Both the position numbers and the translations under genes were made by a program. From Pedobacter steynii (GTDB taxonomy: Bacteria > Bacteroidota > Bacteroidia > Sphingobacteriales > Sphingobacteriaceae), in contig NZ_CP017141.1 in NCBI RefSeq assembly GCF_001721645.1, positions 3,348,001-3,412,000 on the forward strand: DNA of 64,000 bases, in the 5' to 3' direction. Below the pieces are notes generated by a model. The model did no database searches and was not told the origin of the DNA. It saw nothing but the letters and a program-made list of their open reading frames with translations. Below, piece by piece: positions 43,596 through 53,051 of this stretch. Numbering within the stretch: the stretch's first letter is position 1; every line of letters begins with the position of its first letter.

Positions 43596-46500
43596 ATGAA
43601 AAAAAAAGGACTGTGCAATAAAGTTCTATATGCCGGCTTTTCCCGAAAAAAAATACTACTAATGTTAAACTGGAGCTTTGTTTTTTCGTTCCTCCTGTGC
43701 ATACAGGTATCGGCAGCGACCTATTCACAAAATACAAAAGTGAATCTGGACCTCAGAAAAGTGAAATTAAAAGATGCCCTGACCATCCTCGGGCAAAAAG
43801 GTAATTTCAGACTGCTTTACAGTGAAGAAGATCTTCCTGCAGCGAAGAGCATTACCCTTATTGAAAAGGATATTCTCGTTTATGATGCACTTGCCATCTT
43901 TTTAAAAGGGACAGGGCTGAAATTTCAATCGCTGGAAGATAACCTGGTGGTGATACGATCACTCAATGCCCCCCTCGCGGATATATTGGTAAAAGGAACG
44001 GTCACGGATGCTAGTGGGGCCGCTGTTCCGGGAGCAAGTGTGAAGCTTAAAGGAGGCACCATAGCGAGTACTACCGATGCGGTCGGAAGATATAGCATCA
44101 AGGTCCCGGAAAATGGTGTCCTGGTGTTTTCTTATATCGGTTTTGTAAGTCAGGAGATCGGGGTAAATAACCAGACCCTGATCAATGTAAAACTGATGGA
44201 AAATAGTCAGGATTTATCAGAGATTGTAGTAGTGGGATACGGTACACAGAAGAAAGCTGTGGTTTCCGGGGCGGTGACCTCTGTAAAAGGAGCAGATCTT
44301 GCAAAAACACCAACTGCCAATCTATCCAATTCTCTGGCTGGAAGAATGCCTGGAGTAACTGCCATGCAATCTAGTGGTGAACCCGGATATGATGGTTCTT
44401 CAATTCGTATTCGTGGGGTCAATTCATTGGGAAACAGTGACGCCTTAATCGTTATTGATGGAGTGCCAAACAGGGCCGGAGGTTTGGAGCGTCTGAATCC
44501 GAATGATGTGGAAAGCGTATCGGTATTGAAGGACGCTTCTGCGGCTATTTATGGTTCCAGGGCTGCAAACGGGGTAATTTTGGTTACTACAAAACAAGGG
44601 AAATCAGGTAAACCACAATTTTCTTATGATTATGCTTACGGATTACAGCAGCCAACAAGAACCCCTAAAATGTCGAACTCGACTCAATATGCGGAGATCC
44701 TTAACGAGTTGAAAATCTTCGGTTCAGATTTGCCGGATGACCAATGGAGTGCGGCATGGCAGAGTTTCAAAGCCACCGGTGCTTATACCAGGACTGATAA
44801 TGGAAATGTGCTTACTGCAGCTTTTCGTCCGGATGAGATGGAGAAATTCAGAAACGGATCAGACCCGCTGCGTTATCCGAATACCGACTGGTTCAACACT
44901 ACGCTTAAAAACTGGTCGCCTCAGCAAAGACATAACCTTCAGATCAATGGGGGAGCGGAAAATATCAAATATCTGATTTCCATGGGCTACCTGGATCAGG
45001 ATGGGTATTATAAGAAGTCGGCAACTGGTTATAAGCAGTACGATATGAGGATCAACCTCGAGGCTACATTAAATAAATACATCACCACCACATTAGGGGT
45101 AACTGCAAGGGAAGAGGTTAGGAATTTCCCGACTGTAGGTGCAGGAGATATCTTCAGGATGTTGATGCGCGGAAGACCAAACGAGGTAGAAGTATGGCCG
45201 AATGGGCTACCAGGGCCAGCAATTGAATTTGGTTATAATCCTTATGTAACGACTACAGACCTGACTGGTTATAATAAAGATAAAAGAGATTATTTCCAGA
45301 CTACCGGTAAAGTAGAAATTAAAGTTCCAGGAGTTGAGGGCTTAAAGGTAACGGGTACAGCGTCTATTGATAAGTTTGCCGGCCGTCAAAAGAGATGGCA
45401 GACTCCATGGACTTTATACAGTTGGGATAAACAGACTTTTGAGGCTGATGGGGTAACGCCTAAGTTGGTAGGAGCGGTGAGTTCCGAACGTAAAGATGCA
45501 AGTCTGTCGGAAACAGCAGGTGATCAGCTGGCCATCAATCTGATGTCAATGGTCAATTATGATAAAAAGATAGGGGAACATGCTTTCGGTTTGATGGCAG
45601 GGATAACCAGTGAAAAAGTAAATAATGATGGTTTTTCTGCTTCACGCAGGTATTTCCTTTCTACTGCTTTGCAGGAACTGATTGCAGGAAGTGATAAGGA
45701 ACAAACTGTGGGCAATCCTACAGATGCACCAAATAATTTGTTTAACAGGGCACGTCTGAGTTATTTCGGAAGATTGGGCTATAATTATAAAGAAAAATAT
45801 CTTGCTGAATTTCTTTGGAGGGTAGATGGATCTTATATTTTTCCAGTCAATAAACGTTTCGGTTTCTTTCCGGGAATATCTCTCGGATGGCGTTTATCTG
45901 AAGAATCCTTCTTTAAAGAGCATGTAAAGTTTGTAAATAACCTGAAAATCAGGGGATCCTGGGGGCAAATGGGAGCAGAGGCGTATTTTGGTAATGCACT
46001 TGCAGAATATCAATATCTAAGTACCGTTGGTTTCGGCAGTTATGTGGCCAACGATCAGCTAAATGCAACTGTATTTGAAAACGGAGTTCCCAATCTGAAC
46101 TTTGGATGGGAAGTAGCCAATAATACCAACGTTGGATTGGATGCCTCCTTTTTGAACAATAAACTAAGTCTGGAATTTGATTATTTTTATAATAAAAGAA
46201 CTAAAATCCTGATTAAAAGAAATTCTGTTCCGGAGAGTTCCGGAATCACTGAAAAATTACCGCCGGTAAATCTGGGAAAAGTGAATAACAGTGGTTTTGA
46301 ATTTAAGCTGGGCTATAATGACCAGGCGGGAGAATTTGGATATGGGATTAGTGTGAATGGTGGTTATGCTAAAAATAAAATTGTGTTCTGGGATGAAATT
46401 CCAGGTGCTCCGGAATGGCAACGCTCTACCGGAATGCCAACAGGTACAGAGCTTGCTTATGAGTTTGATGGTGTCTTCAGAAATAAAGCAGAAATCCAGT

Positions 46501-47105
46501 CTAACACGATTGATTATTCCGCAATCACTCCTAATTTATTGCCTGGAGATATGAAGTTTAAAGACACGAATGGAGATGGTAAAATCAATGCTGACGACCA
46601 GATCAGGATGGATAGAACGAGTACACCAACCTTTACTGGCGGATTGAACCTAAACCTTCAGTATAAGAATTTTGACCTGTCGGTATTGGTTCAGGGAGCT
46701 AGCGGAGGGATGCAAATTGTAGGATTAACAGAGTCGGGTGATATAGGAAACTTCCTGGAATGGTCTTATAAAAACCGCTGGACAATTGATAATCCGAGTT
46801 CAGAAAATCCCCGCCTGTCTAACCGTGGAAAAACTTACTATACCGATCTTAACAATGCGGCGAGAAATACGTATTGGTTTAGAAGTAATAACTATATCAG
46901 ACTAAAAAATGTGGAGCTGGGCTATTCTTTATCAAACACTTTGAGTCAAAAGATGGCCATGAAAGCACTTCGGTTGTATGTGAGTGGATTGAACTTGTTT
47001 ACCATGGATAAGATTAAAATCTGGGATCCGGAATCTACCAATTCCAGTGCGCAGTATTATCCACAGGCCAGAGTGATCAACGTAGGAGTGAAGGCTACTT
47101 TTTAA
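43596..47105 (+). CDS. SusC/RagA-family TonB-linked outer membrane transporter with STN domain
   Basis: A 1169-residue outer-membrane barrel that imports oligosaccharides or peptides with its SusD partner. The N-terminus has a signal segment ending CIQVSAATYSQNTKV. An STN signalling domain (about 47-115) follows, then a carboxypeptidase-like beta domain (VKGTVTDASGAAVPGASVKL, about 132-215), then the SusC-type plug starting VVVGYGTQKKAVVSGAVTSV. The TonB-dependent barrel makes up the rest and ends ARVINVGVKATF. The STN domain with the upstream FecI/FecR pair means the receptor probably controls its own synthesis. No glycosidase is adjacent, so the ligand cannot be assigned. Confidence 0.95.
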   Translation: MKKKGLCNKVLYAGFSRKKILLMLNWSFVFSFLLCIQVSAATYSQNTKVNLDLRKVKLKDALTILGQKGNFRLLYSEEDLPAAKSITLIEKDILVYDALAIFLKGTGLKFQSLEDNLVVIRSLNAPLADILVKGTVTDASGAAVPGASVKLKGGTIASTTDAVGRYSIKVPENGVLVFSYIGFVSQEIGVNNQTLINVKLMENSQDLSEIVVVGYGTQKKAVVSGAVTSVKGADLAKTPTANLSNSLAGRMPGVTAMQSSGEPGYDGSSIRIRGVNSLGNSDALIVIDGVPNRAGGLERLNPNDVESVSVLKDASAAIYGSRAANGVILVTTKQGKSGKPQFSYDYAYGLQQPTRTPKMSNSTQYAEILNELKIFGSDLPDDQWSAAWQSFKATGAYTRTDNGNVLTAAFRPDEMEKFRNGSDPLRYPNTDWFNTTLKNWSPQQRHNLQINGGAENIKYLISMGYLDQDGYYKKSATGYKQYDMRINLEATLNKYITTTLGVTAREEVRNFPTVGAGDIFRMLMRGRPNEVEVWPNGLPGPAIEFGYNPYVTTTDLTGYNKDKRDYFQTTGKVEIKVPGVEGLKVTGTASIDKFAGRQKRWQTPWTLYSWDKQTFEADGVTPKLVGAVSSERKDASLSETAGDQLAINLMSMVNYDKKIGEHAFGLMAGITSEKVNNDGFSASRRYFLSTALQELIAGSDKEQTVGNPTDAPNNLFNRARLSYFGRLGYNYKEKYLAEFLWRVDGSYIFPVNKRFGFFPGISLGWRLSEESFFKEHVKFVNNLKIRGSWGQMGAEAYFGNALAEYQYLSTVGFGSYVANDQLNATVFENGVPNLNFGWEVANNTNVGLDASFLNNKLSLEFDYFYNKRTKILIKRNSVPESSGITEKLPPVNLGKVNNSGFEFKLGYNDQAGEFGYGISVNGGYAKNKIVFWDEIPGAPEWQRSTGMPTGTELAYEFDGVFRNKAEIQSNTIDYSAITPNLLPGDMKFKDTNGDGKINADDQIRMDRTSTPTFTGGLNLNLQYKNFDLSVLVQGASGGMQIVGLTESGDIGNFLEWSYKNRWTIDNPSSENPRLSNRGKTYYTDLNNAARNTYWFRSNNYIRLKNVELGYSLSNTLSQKMAMKALRLYVSGLNLFTMDKIKIWDPESTNSSAQYYPQARVINVGVKATF

Positions 47106-47139
47106 CGAATCAAAACCACAGAATACAAAAAATATAGTT

Positions 47140-49029
47140 ATGAAATCAACAATCAGAAATACATATATATTGGCAATTGCTATGATGGCTTTGCTTGCTG
47201 CGGGATGTAAAAAGGACTTTTTGTCTGTAGATCCACCTACCCAGATTCCTTCAGAACTCGTTTGGAAAGATGGTGCACTGGCAGACGCTTTTGTGCTGGA
47301 TATTTATAACGGCTTGGGAGTGGGCGGGTTTTCCGAACAAATGCTGGCTTCAGTATCGGATGAATCTCTTTTTACCCATCCCAACAGGGGAATCGATCTG
47401 GTGAATTCCAGCACCATCAACCCTTCTACTTTAGGTTGGATAGATGATACCTGGCGATATTCAAAAATGTATAACAGGATCCGTTCCTGTAACATGACCA
47501 TTGAGCGTTTAGCAGGTGGAGACAATGGCCTGACTGACCAGACCTTGAAAGACAGACTCCTTGGAGAAGCCTATTTCCTCAGAGCTTATTTTTATCATCA
47601 GTTATTGAGGTATTACGGAGGTGTTCCTCTCATCTCGAAGGTCTATGCGCTGACAGATAATTTTGACATCAAAAGATCGACTTACAAAGAATGTGTTGAC
47701 TTTATTTTGAAAGACTGTGAGGAGGCAACCCGTTTGCTGACAGGTAAAGCTACACAAAAGGGAAGGACAAATGCCTTGGCCGTATTGGCCTTGAAATCCA
47801 GACAACTGATCTACGCGGCCAGTGATTTACACGACCAGCAAAAGGCACAGCAGAAATCCACACTTTTAACAGGACTAACTCCTGCTCAGGTGGCATTGCT
47901 CGCGTATGATGGCAGTGGAAAAACACAAATGCAGCGCTGGACTGATGCTCAGCTTGCAGCAAAAGCAGTAATGGATGCGGGAACGGGGTATAAATTCGGA
48001 CTTTCTGCGCCGGTTTCTGTAGCAGATGGTCGTAATAATTATAAGAGTATCGCGATGGGTGGCGGAAGTAAGGCTCCTGGTATTGATGCTGCGGCAGCTT
48101 CAGAAATTATTTTCGGCAGGTATTTTATCGATCGTAGTGATATGCGATATGCGAGGGCTAATGGTCCCAATGGCTACCGCAACTGGGCAGGAAATACGCC
48201 GGTAGGATTGCTTGTGGACGACTATGAAATGGCCGATGGATCTAAATTCAGCTGGTCAAATCCAACTCAAAAAGCGGCACCATACAAAAACCGAGACCCT
48301 CGTTTTTATGCTACCGTATTGTATGACGGCGCAGGCTGGAAACCAAGAGATAAGGTTTCCGGAAACGTAGATCCGGCCAGTCAGATTCAGACCGGTGAAT
48401 ATGATCTGATCGATAATGGTAATACCATTACCTATAAAGGTCTGGACACACGATCAGGTCCTATTGAAAGCTGGAATGGTAGCTGGACAGGGTATTATAC
48501 CCATAAATTCATCGATCCGGATCCGAATATTGTAGATGCTTCTATGCCTCAGTTTGTTCCATGGCCGTTTTTCAGGTATACGGAAGCGGTGATGAATTAT
48601 ATTGAAGCCAGCATCGAGATTGGTCAGACAACTGAAGCCCTGCTCTGGTTAAACAGGATTCGTTTCAGATCAGGAATGCCTGCCATTACGGCGACCGATC
48701 AGGCCAGTCTGAGGGATATTTATCGTCATGAACGCCGGATAGAAATGGTGTACGAAGAGCAACGCTATCATGATGCCCGCCGTTGGATGATTGCCCCGCA
48801 AACGCTTGGCCGTAAAACAACGTATATCAAAGTAACAGGGAAATTTAAACCAGGTAAAAGCCTGAGTAAGACTTACCGTTACGATACAGACATTTACAAT
48901 TATACTTACACCCCAACAACCGAGACTGCTCAGGAGAACAGGGTATGGAACGATAAAATCTATTTCAGACCTTTCAGCAGGGATGAAATCAATAACAATA
49001 AAGAGCTGACCCAAAATCCGGGTTACTAA
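47140..49029 (+). CDS. SusD/RagB-family surface lipoprotein
   Basis: A 629-residue lipoprotein that sits on the SusC barrel and binds ligand outside the cell. The lipobox LLAAGCKK ends the signal peptide at Cys23. The conserved TPR-like helical scaffold is visible in LLGEAYFLRAYFYHQLLRYY then GGVPLISKV, and in MNYIEASIEIGQTTEALLWL. The C-terminal segment RHERRIEMVYEEQRYHDARR is a SusD signature. It follows susC after 34 bp and is closed by a terminator. Ligand-binding residues cannot be read reliably. Confidence 0.95.
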   Translation: MKSTIRNTYILAIAMMALLAAGCKKDFLSVDPPTQIPSELVWKDGALADAFVLDIYNGLGVGGFSEQMLASVSDESLFTHPNRGIDLVNSSTINPSTLGWIDDTWRYSKMYNRIRSCNMTIERLAGGDNGLTDQTLKDRLLGEAYFLRAYFYHQLLRYYGGVPLISKVYALTDNFDIKRSTYKECVDFILKDCEEATRLLTGKATQKGRTNALAVLALKSRQLIYAASDLHDQQKAQQKSTLLTGLTPAQVALLAYDGSGKTQMQRWTDAQLAAKAVMDAGTGYKFGLSAPVSVADGRNNYKSIAMGGGSKAPGIDAAAASEIIFGRYFIDRSDMRYARANGPNGYRNWAGNTPVGLLVDDYEMADGSKFSWSNPTQKAAPYKNRDPRFYATVLYDGAGWKPRDKVSGNVDPASQIQTGEYDLIDNGNTITYKGLDTRSGPIESWNGSWTGYYTHKFIDPDPNIVDASMPQFVPWPFFRYTEAVMNYIEASIEIGQTTEALLWLNRIRFRSGMPAITATDQASLRDIYRHERRIEMVYEEQRYHDARRWMIAPQTLGRKTTYIKVTGKFKPGKSLSKTYRYDTDIYNYTYTPTTETAQENRVWNDKIYFRPFSRDEINNNKELTQNPGY

Positions 49030-49058
49030 AAAGTACGCTCGCTTGTTTAATATCTGAA

Positions 49059-49094
49059 GACTGTGCCGGTTAACACACCGGTACGGTCTTTTTT
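49059..49094 (+). terminator. Terminator after susCD
   Basis: A 12-bp stem with two G-T pairs (49059-49070 with 49077-49088), loop TAACAC, then six T. It starts 29 bp after the susD stop. Confidence 0.85.
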
Positions 49095-49147
49095 ACAAAT
49101 ACGGCGCCTATTTCCTCCTGTTTTCCCGGAATATGCGCTGGTTTTTC

Positions 49148-49155
49148 TAGCTTTG
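49148..49155 (+). promoter_or_regulatory. -7 promoter element upstream of pepD
   Basis: TAGCTTTG fits TAnnTTTG and lies 23 bp before the ATG at 49179. There is no convincing TTTG at -33. Confidence 0.38.
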
Positions 49156-49178
49156 TTTGAAACAACAAAGAGATAGTA

Positions 49179-50636
49179 ATGGAAGTCAGAAACTTAGAAC
49201 CTCAGGAACTTTGGAATAATTTTGCAAACCTGAACGCAGTACCACGTGCTTCAAAAAAAGAAGAAAAGGTAATTGAATTCATGGTGAAATATGGTCATAG
49301 CTTAGGGCTGGAAACAGTTCAGGATGCAACCGGTAATGTGGTCATCAAAAAGCCGGCTACCGCGGGCATGGAAAACAGGCAGACGGTTATTATGCAATCT
49401 CACCTGGACATGGTTCATCAGAAAAATGGCGACAGCAATTTCAATTTTGAAACACAGGGAATTGATATGTTTGTGGATGGCGACTGGGTAAGGGCAAAAG
49501 GAACCACTCTGGGGGCTGATAATGGAATAGGAGTTGCAACGATTATGGCTATTTTAGCTTCTTCCACCATTGTGCATCCTGCTATCGAAGCCTTATTTAC
49601 AATTGATGAGGAAACCGGAATGACCGGAGCAAAAGAACTGGATCCTTCCAATTTATCAGGAACGATATTGTTAAATCTGGATACGGAAGAGGATGATGAA
49701 CTCACCATCGGCTGTGCAGGTGGTATTGATACAAACAGCATTTATAGCTATAAGCAGCAACCTGTAGCCAAAGACCGTCTGGCTTATCTGATTACCATCA
49801 AGGGCTTACTTGGCGGACATTCGGGTATGGACATTCATAAAGGCCGTGGAAATGCCAATAAACTAATGAACCGTCTGTTTTATGCTGGTCTCAAAGTATT
49901 GGATTTGCAATTGAGCACTGTAGATGGCGGAAGTTTAAGAAATGCTATCCCTCGCGAATCTAGAGCTGTGGTCTCTGTTCCTGTTGCTCAAAAAGAAGCT
50001 TTCCTTGCCTTCGTTACAGATTTTTCTAAACTATTGAAAGAAGAATACCAAAGCATAGAAGCGGCAATGAACATCAGTGCTGACGAAACTGAGCTTCCTG
50101 AATATGGCCTGGATAAAGGCGATTTTGTGAAAATTGTAAATGCAGTTTACGCACTTCCTAATGGCGTATTCAGAATGAGCCCCGATATTGAAGACCTGGT
50201 TGAGGCTTCTTCTAACCTGGCCAGGGTAATCATTAAAGGTGGTGAGTTCGTGACGCAATCCCTGCAGCGCAGTAGTGTAGAAAGTACAAAAGATGATGTA
50301 GCAAATGCAGTAGGAGCAGCTTTGGAAAATATGGGCTGCGATGTTTCCCGCAGTGGAGATTATCCGGGATGGAAACCAAATGCAGATTCTGATATCTTAA
50401 GGTTGATGACCAGCCTGTATAAAACAACATTCACGGAAGAACCTAATGTGAATGCTTGTCATGCCGGTTTAGAATGTGGCATTTTAGGAGCTCATCTTCC
50501 GGGAATAGACATGATCTCTTTTGGTCCTACCATTCATGGCGCGCACTCTCCGGACGAAAGTGTAAAAATATCTTCTGTACAAAAATACTGGGGGTATCTG
50601 CTAAAGGTATTACAGGAAATTCCTGTTAAGAAATAA
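49179..50636 (+). CDS. pepD: Aminoacyl-histidine dipeptidase (PepD, M20 family)
   Basis: Cleaves dipeptides such as carnosine-like Xaa-His in the cytosol using two metal ions. The 485-residue protein has the metal-binding block IMQSHLDMVHQK with His75 and Asp77, then LGADNGIGVA with the bridging Asp, and the catalytic pair in TIDEETGMTGA. The C-terminal NACHAGLECG and IHGAHSPDESV carry further conserved His/Glu residues. Length matches PepD (about 485 residues). It appears to be transcribed alone; a stem-loop follows. Confidence 0.93.
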   Translation: MEVRNLEPQELWNNFANLNAVPRASKKEEKVIEFMVKYGHSLGLETVQDATGNVVIKKPATAGMENRQTVIMQSHLDMVHQKNGDSNFNFETQGIDMFVDGDWVRAKGTTLGADNGIGVATIMAILASSTIVHPAIEALFTIDEETGMTGAKELDPSNLSGTILLNLDTEEDDELTIGCAGGIDTNSIYSYKQQPVAKDRLAYLITIKGLLGGHSGMDIHKGRGNANKLMNRLFYAGLKVLDLQLSTVDGGSLRNAIPRESRAVVSVPVAQKEAFLAFVTDFSKLLKEEYQSIEAAMNISADETELPEYGLDKGDFVKIVNAVYALPNGVFRMSPDIEDLVEASSNLARVIIKGGEFVTQSLQRSSVESTKDDVANAVGAALENMGCDVSRSGDYPGWKPNADSDILRLMTSLYKTTFTEEPNVNACHAGLECGILGAHLPGIDMISFGPTIHGAHSPDESVKISSVQKYWGYLLKVLQEIPVKK

Positions 50637-50641
50637 CAGAC

Positions 50642-50663
50642 GTTGCCTGATTCTTCAGGCAAC
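50642..50663 (+). terminator. Stem-loop after pepD
   Basis: GTTGCCTGA (50642-50650) pairs perfectly with TCAGGCAAC (50655-50663) around TTCT, five bases after the stop. No T run follows, so it may stabilise the 3' end rather than terminate. Confidence 0.5.
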
Positions 50664-50762
50664 ATTATAAATCATATACGCTTAACCTGAATTTTACAAT
50701 GCAACCTTAGTTTTGCGCCATAAATATTTGGTTAGTATTTATAAGTTTAGGTTTAGTTGATG

Positions 50763-50792
50763 CAAGAGCCCCGATGGATGTCAGGGCTTTTG
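50763..50792 (+). terminator. Second terminator-like hairpin in the pepD-metalloprotease gap
   Basis: CAAGAGCCC (50763-50771) pairs with GGGCTTTTG (50784-50792), with one G-T pair, followed by TCTTT. With a TAGTTTTG -7-like element at 50708-50715 upstream, the 130 bp before the next gene may hold a short leader transcript. I recognise no riboswitch fold. Confidence 0.35.
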
Positions 50793-50883
50793 TCTTTATG
50801 GTTGGTTTGTAACTTTTAATACTCCTGGATGCTCTAATATGCTGAGCTTAAATCTGTTTATGTCTTCAGCTAATTCGAAAAAT

Positions 50884-51897
50884 ATGAAAGCCACCTTTAT
50901 TTTAATCTTTATGAGTTTAAATGTCTTCGGTCAGCATCAGACGGAAGAGCAAAGAAGAGATATTACATTTTACAAAGCTACCAATAATTGGTTTCAAGCC
51001 TGGAAGTTAGTAAGCAAAGACATTTATCACATAGAAACAGTCAGGCCTGTTGACTTCATTTTTTTTGATGATAAATATGTGTATACCACAGATGCAGCCC
51101 TATTAAAAAAGGGGAAGCCGGTAAAGGGGCCTCATCTGATGAACCTATCTTTAAAGTGGAAAAAAGAACTACATCAGGGCCACGTCACGCTGCCCGACGA
51201 ATCTGTGATACCCATTGGACTGATGTCTTTTGCTGCCGAAATTCCTAATAAACCCAACAGTTCCTTTTTTCTAATGCCTTTGCCGGATTTCTGGAAGAGT
51301 TCAGGTGTGGAAAGCAAGGAATTGGGGCTAGGGAATTTGGTTACCGGAGTATTTATTCATGAATTCTCTCATTCGCAACAAATGCAGAATTTTGGAAGAA
51401 AGATTACTGAATTTGAAAAGAAAAATAGTTTTCCTAAAGAATTTAACGATGATATTGTCCAGAATATCTTTCAAAAAGACACGGTTTACTTAAAAATGTA
51501 TCAAAATGAAGTGGAGAAGATTTATCAATCTGTTCAAAACGGGACTTTAGATAAAATATTAGCCAATGAGGGATTGGGATTGATTAACCAAAGACAAAAC
51601 AGCTATTTTGAAAAGCAATACGCAGACCTGAAGCAGATCGACGATTTTTTTCTTACTATGGAAGGACTTGGACAGTATTCTATGTACTTATGGTTAATCC
51701 ATCCCATGGGTGCCGACATAGCACCGGAGATGGCAATTCAAGGAGTGAGACGTGGAAAAAAATGGTGGTCACAAGATGAGGGCCTGGCCCTGTTTCTGGT
51801 CCTGGATAAAATGGCAAAGCCGGAAAGCTGGGCTAAGGAAATGTTTGGTGACCAGGTAGAAAGTGTGGTCAGCCTGATCAGGCAGCAAATCAGATGA
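50884..51897 (+). CDS. Exported protein with HExxH zinc-protease-like motif
   Basis: A 337-residue protein. ATG 50884 gives a signal peptide (MKATFILIFMSLNVFGQ); in-frame ATGs at 50839 and 50863 add polar residues before it. FIHEFSHSQQMQNFG holds an HExxH motif at His159-Glu160-Phe-Ser-His163, as in gluzincin metalloproteases, and FLTMEGLGQYSMYLWLIHPM may supply the third ligand Glu. The rest matches no family I can name. Whether it has protease activity is unknown. It stands alone, convergent with the cytochrome gene. Confidence 0.62.
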   Translation: MKATFILIFMSLNVFGQHQTEEQRRDITFYKATNNWFQAWKLVSKDIYHIETVRPVDFIFFDDKYVYTTDAALLKKGKPVKGPHLMNLSLKWKKELHQGHVTLPDESVIPIGLMSFAAEIPNKPNSSFFLMPLPDFWKSSGVESKELGLGNLVTGVFIHEFSHSQQMQNFGRKITEFEKKNSFPKEFNDDIVQNIFQKDTVYLKMYQNEVEKIYQSVQNGTLDKILANEGLGLINQRQNSYFEKQYADLKQIDDFFLTMEGLGQYSMYLWLIHPMGADIAPEMAIQGVRRGKKWWSQDEGLALFLVLDKMAKPESWAKEMFGDQVESVVSLIRQQIR

Positions 51898-51945
51898 AAA
51901 ACCGCTGAGGTTGACGGAGCGACCCGGTCAACGTCAGCGGTTTTT
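51897..51945. terminator. Bidirectional terminator between convergent genes
   Basis: An inverted repeat with arms at 51897-51914 and 51928-51945, about 17 base pairs with one internal mismatch, flanked by five A on the left and five T on the right. It overlaps the stop of the HExxH gene and lies 24 bp from the end of the minus-strand cytochrome gene, so it can terminate both transcripts. Confidence 0.85.
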
Positions 51946-51969
51946 GGATTGAATTTTAAGGAACAGGTC

Positions 51970-53049
51970 TTATTTCTGCTTCGGTAAACTTCTGATCCAT
52001 TCTTTGATTAATTCTACTCCTTCTTTATGAATAATGGTACGAGCGAGTTCTGGCATAGCTGTTCCAGGTTCTGTGCTGTTCATTCTGTATAATAGAATGG
52101 ACTGCTCAGGTACCCCGGGAACAACGTCGTAGTCCATTCCTCCGGCTCCTCCGCCAGCAGAAACCGGTGCTTTCCTCATTCCCAGATGATCCGCATTGGT
52201 CTCCTGATAGTCCAAAAACAATCCGGTATTGTAAGCATCTCCACCTTTGGTATGACAATGAGCGCAGTTAACGTCCAGATATGCTCTGGCTCTTTGCTCA
52301 AGACTGTAATGTTTTTTATCTGTCCAGACCGGCAACTGATGTACTTTGCTCAGTTCCGGTAATCCGCTAAGTTTGCCTTTTGCAACCCATTGACTCAATT
52401 GGTTAACCGCCTGACCTGTTAAAGTGAAATTCAGGTTCCTTGCCTTGGGCCCTATAGGAATCAGCGTTCCGTCTTTGATATGGCACCTTTTGCAATCATT
52501 GGTATTTGGAACCTGATAATTGGTGAAATATTTTTTTCCGGTTTCGTCAAGTAGCGTAATCGGAATCCTCGCTCCGGTAATGTGTTTTACGGCCTCTGTC
52601 TGTTCTTTATTCCAGAGGTAGTTCATCACTTTCCATTTTTTGTCTTTTGGGTCTTTCACCAGCAGGCGGGTTTCAATCATCACTTTTTCATGTGCCGCAT
52701 TGGTGTAGGCAAAGTTTTTAATGATGATACTGGAATCCGGAAAGTCTAAAGCCCCTTCTTCGGTGTATTTGATCGATTTTCCGGCTGGTAAAACTATAAA
52801 GCGATCTTTAATGGCATAATCGGTAAACAAAGGGGTACTCAGTTCATAATGGAAAATTCCATCAACCGGATTCAGCGAGGCAAGTTTTCCTTTGAAAAAT
52901 CCGTAGTCAGAAAGCTTCTCTTTGAATTCGAAAGAACCCTGGCTTATGCCACTCTGTTGATTGGTTTTATTTTTGCAGCCTTGCTCCATCAGTAAGGAAA
53001 AAGTAGTGCTGAACAGGAGCAGGCTGCCCAAAAGGTAAGTCTTACGCAT
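51970..53049 (-). CDS. Diheme c-type cytochrome, SO2930-like
   Basis: A 359-residue exported protein with two heme-binding CxxCH motifs: Cys186-x-x-Cys189-His190 (NDCKRCH) and Cys262-x-x-Cys265-His266 (NCAHCH). The N-terminus has a hydrophobic signal segment and a Cys near residue 25 (EQGCKNKT) that might be lipidated, though the lipobox is weak. I chose ATG 53049. The protein resembles the SO2930 family of diheme cytochromes, which I recall are encoded beside beta-helix proteins, as here. The electron partner is unknown. Last gene of the minus-strand run. Confidence 0.8.
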   Translation of the reverse strand: MRKTYLLGSLLLFSTTFSLLMEQGCKNKTNQQSGISQGSFEFKEKLSDYGFFKGKLASLNPVDGIFHYELSTPLFTDYAIKDRFIVLPAGKSIKYTEEGALDFPDSSIIIKNFAYTNAAHEKVMIETRLLVKDPKDKKWKVMNYLWNKEQTEAVKHITGARIPITLLDETGKKYFTNYQVPNTNDCKRCHIKDGTLIPIGPKARNLNFTLTGQAVNQLSQWVAKGKLSGLPELSKVHQLPVWTDKKHYSLEQRARAYLDVNCAHCHTKGGDAYNTGLFLDYQETNADHLGMRKAPVSAGGGAGGMDYDVVPGVPEQSILLYRMNSTEPGTAMPELARTIIHKEGVELIKEWIRSLPKQK

Positions 53050-53051
53050 TT

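Noticed and set aside
50637..50883. Possible riboswitch in the leader of the HExxH gene
   Set aside because: Two hairpins and a -7-like element are present, but no conserved riboswitch core that I recognise.
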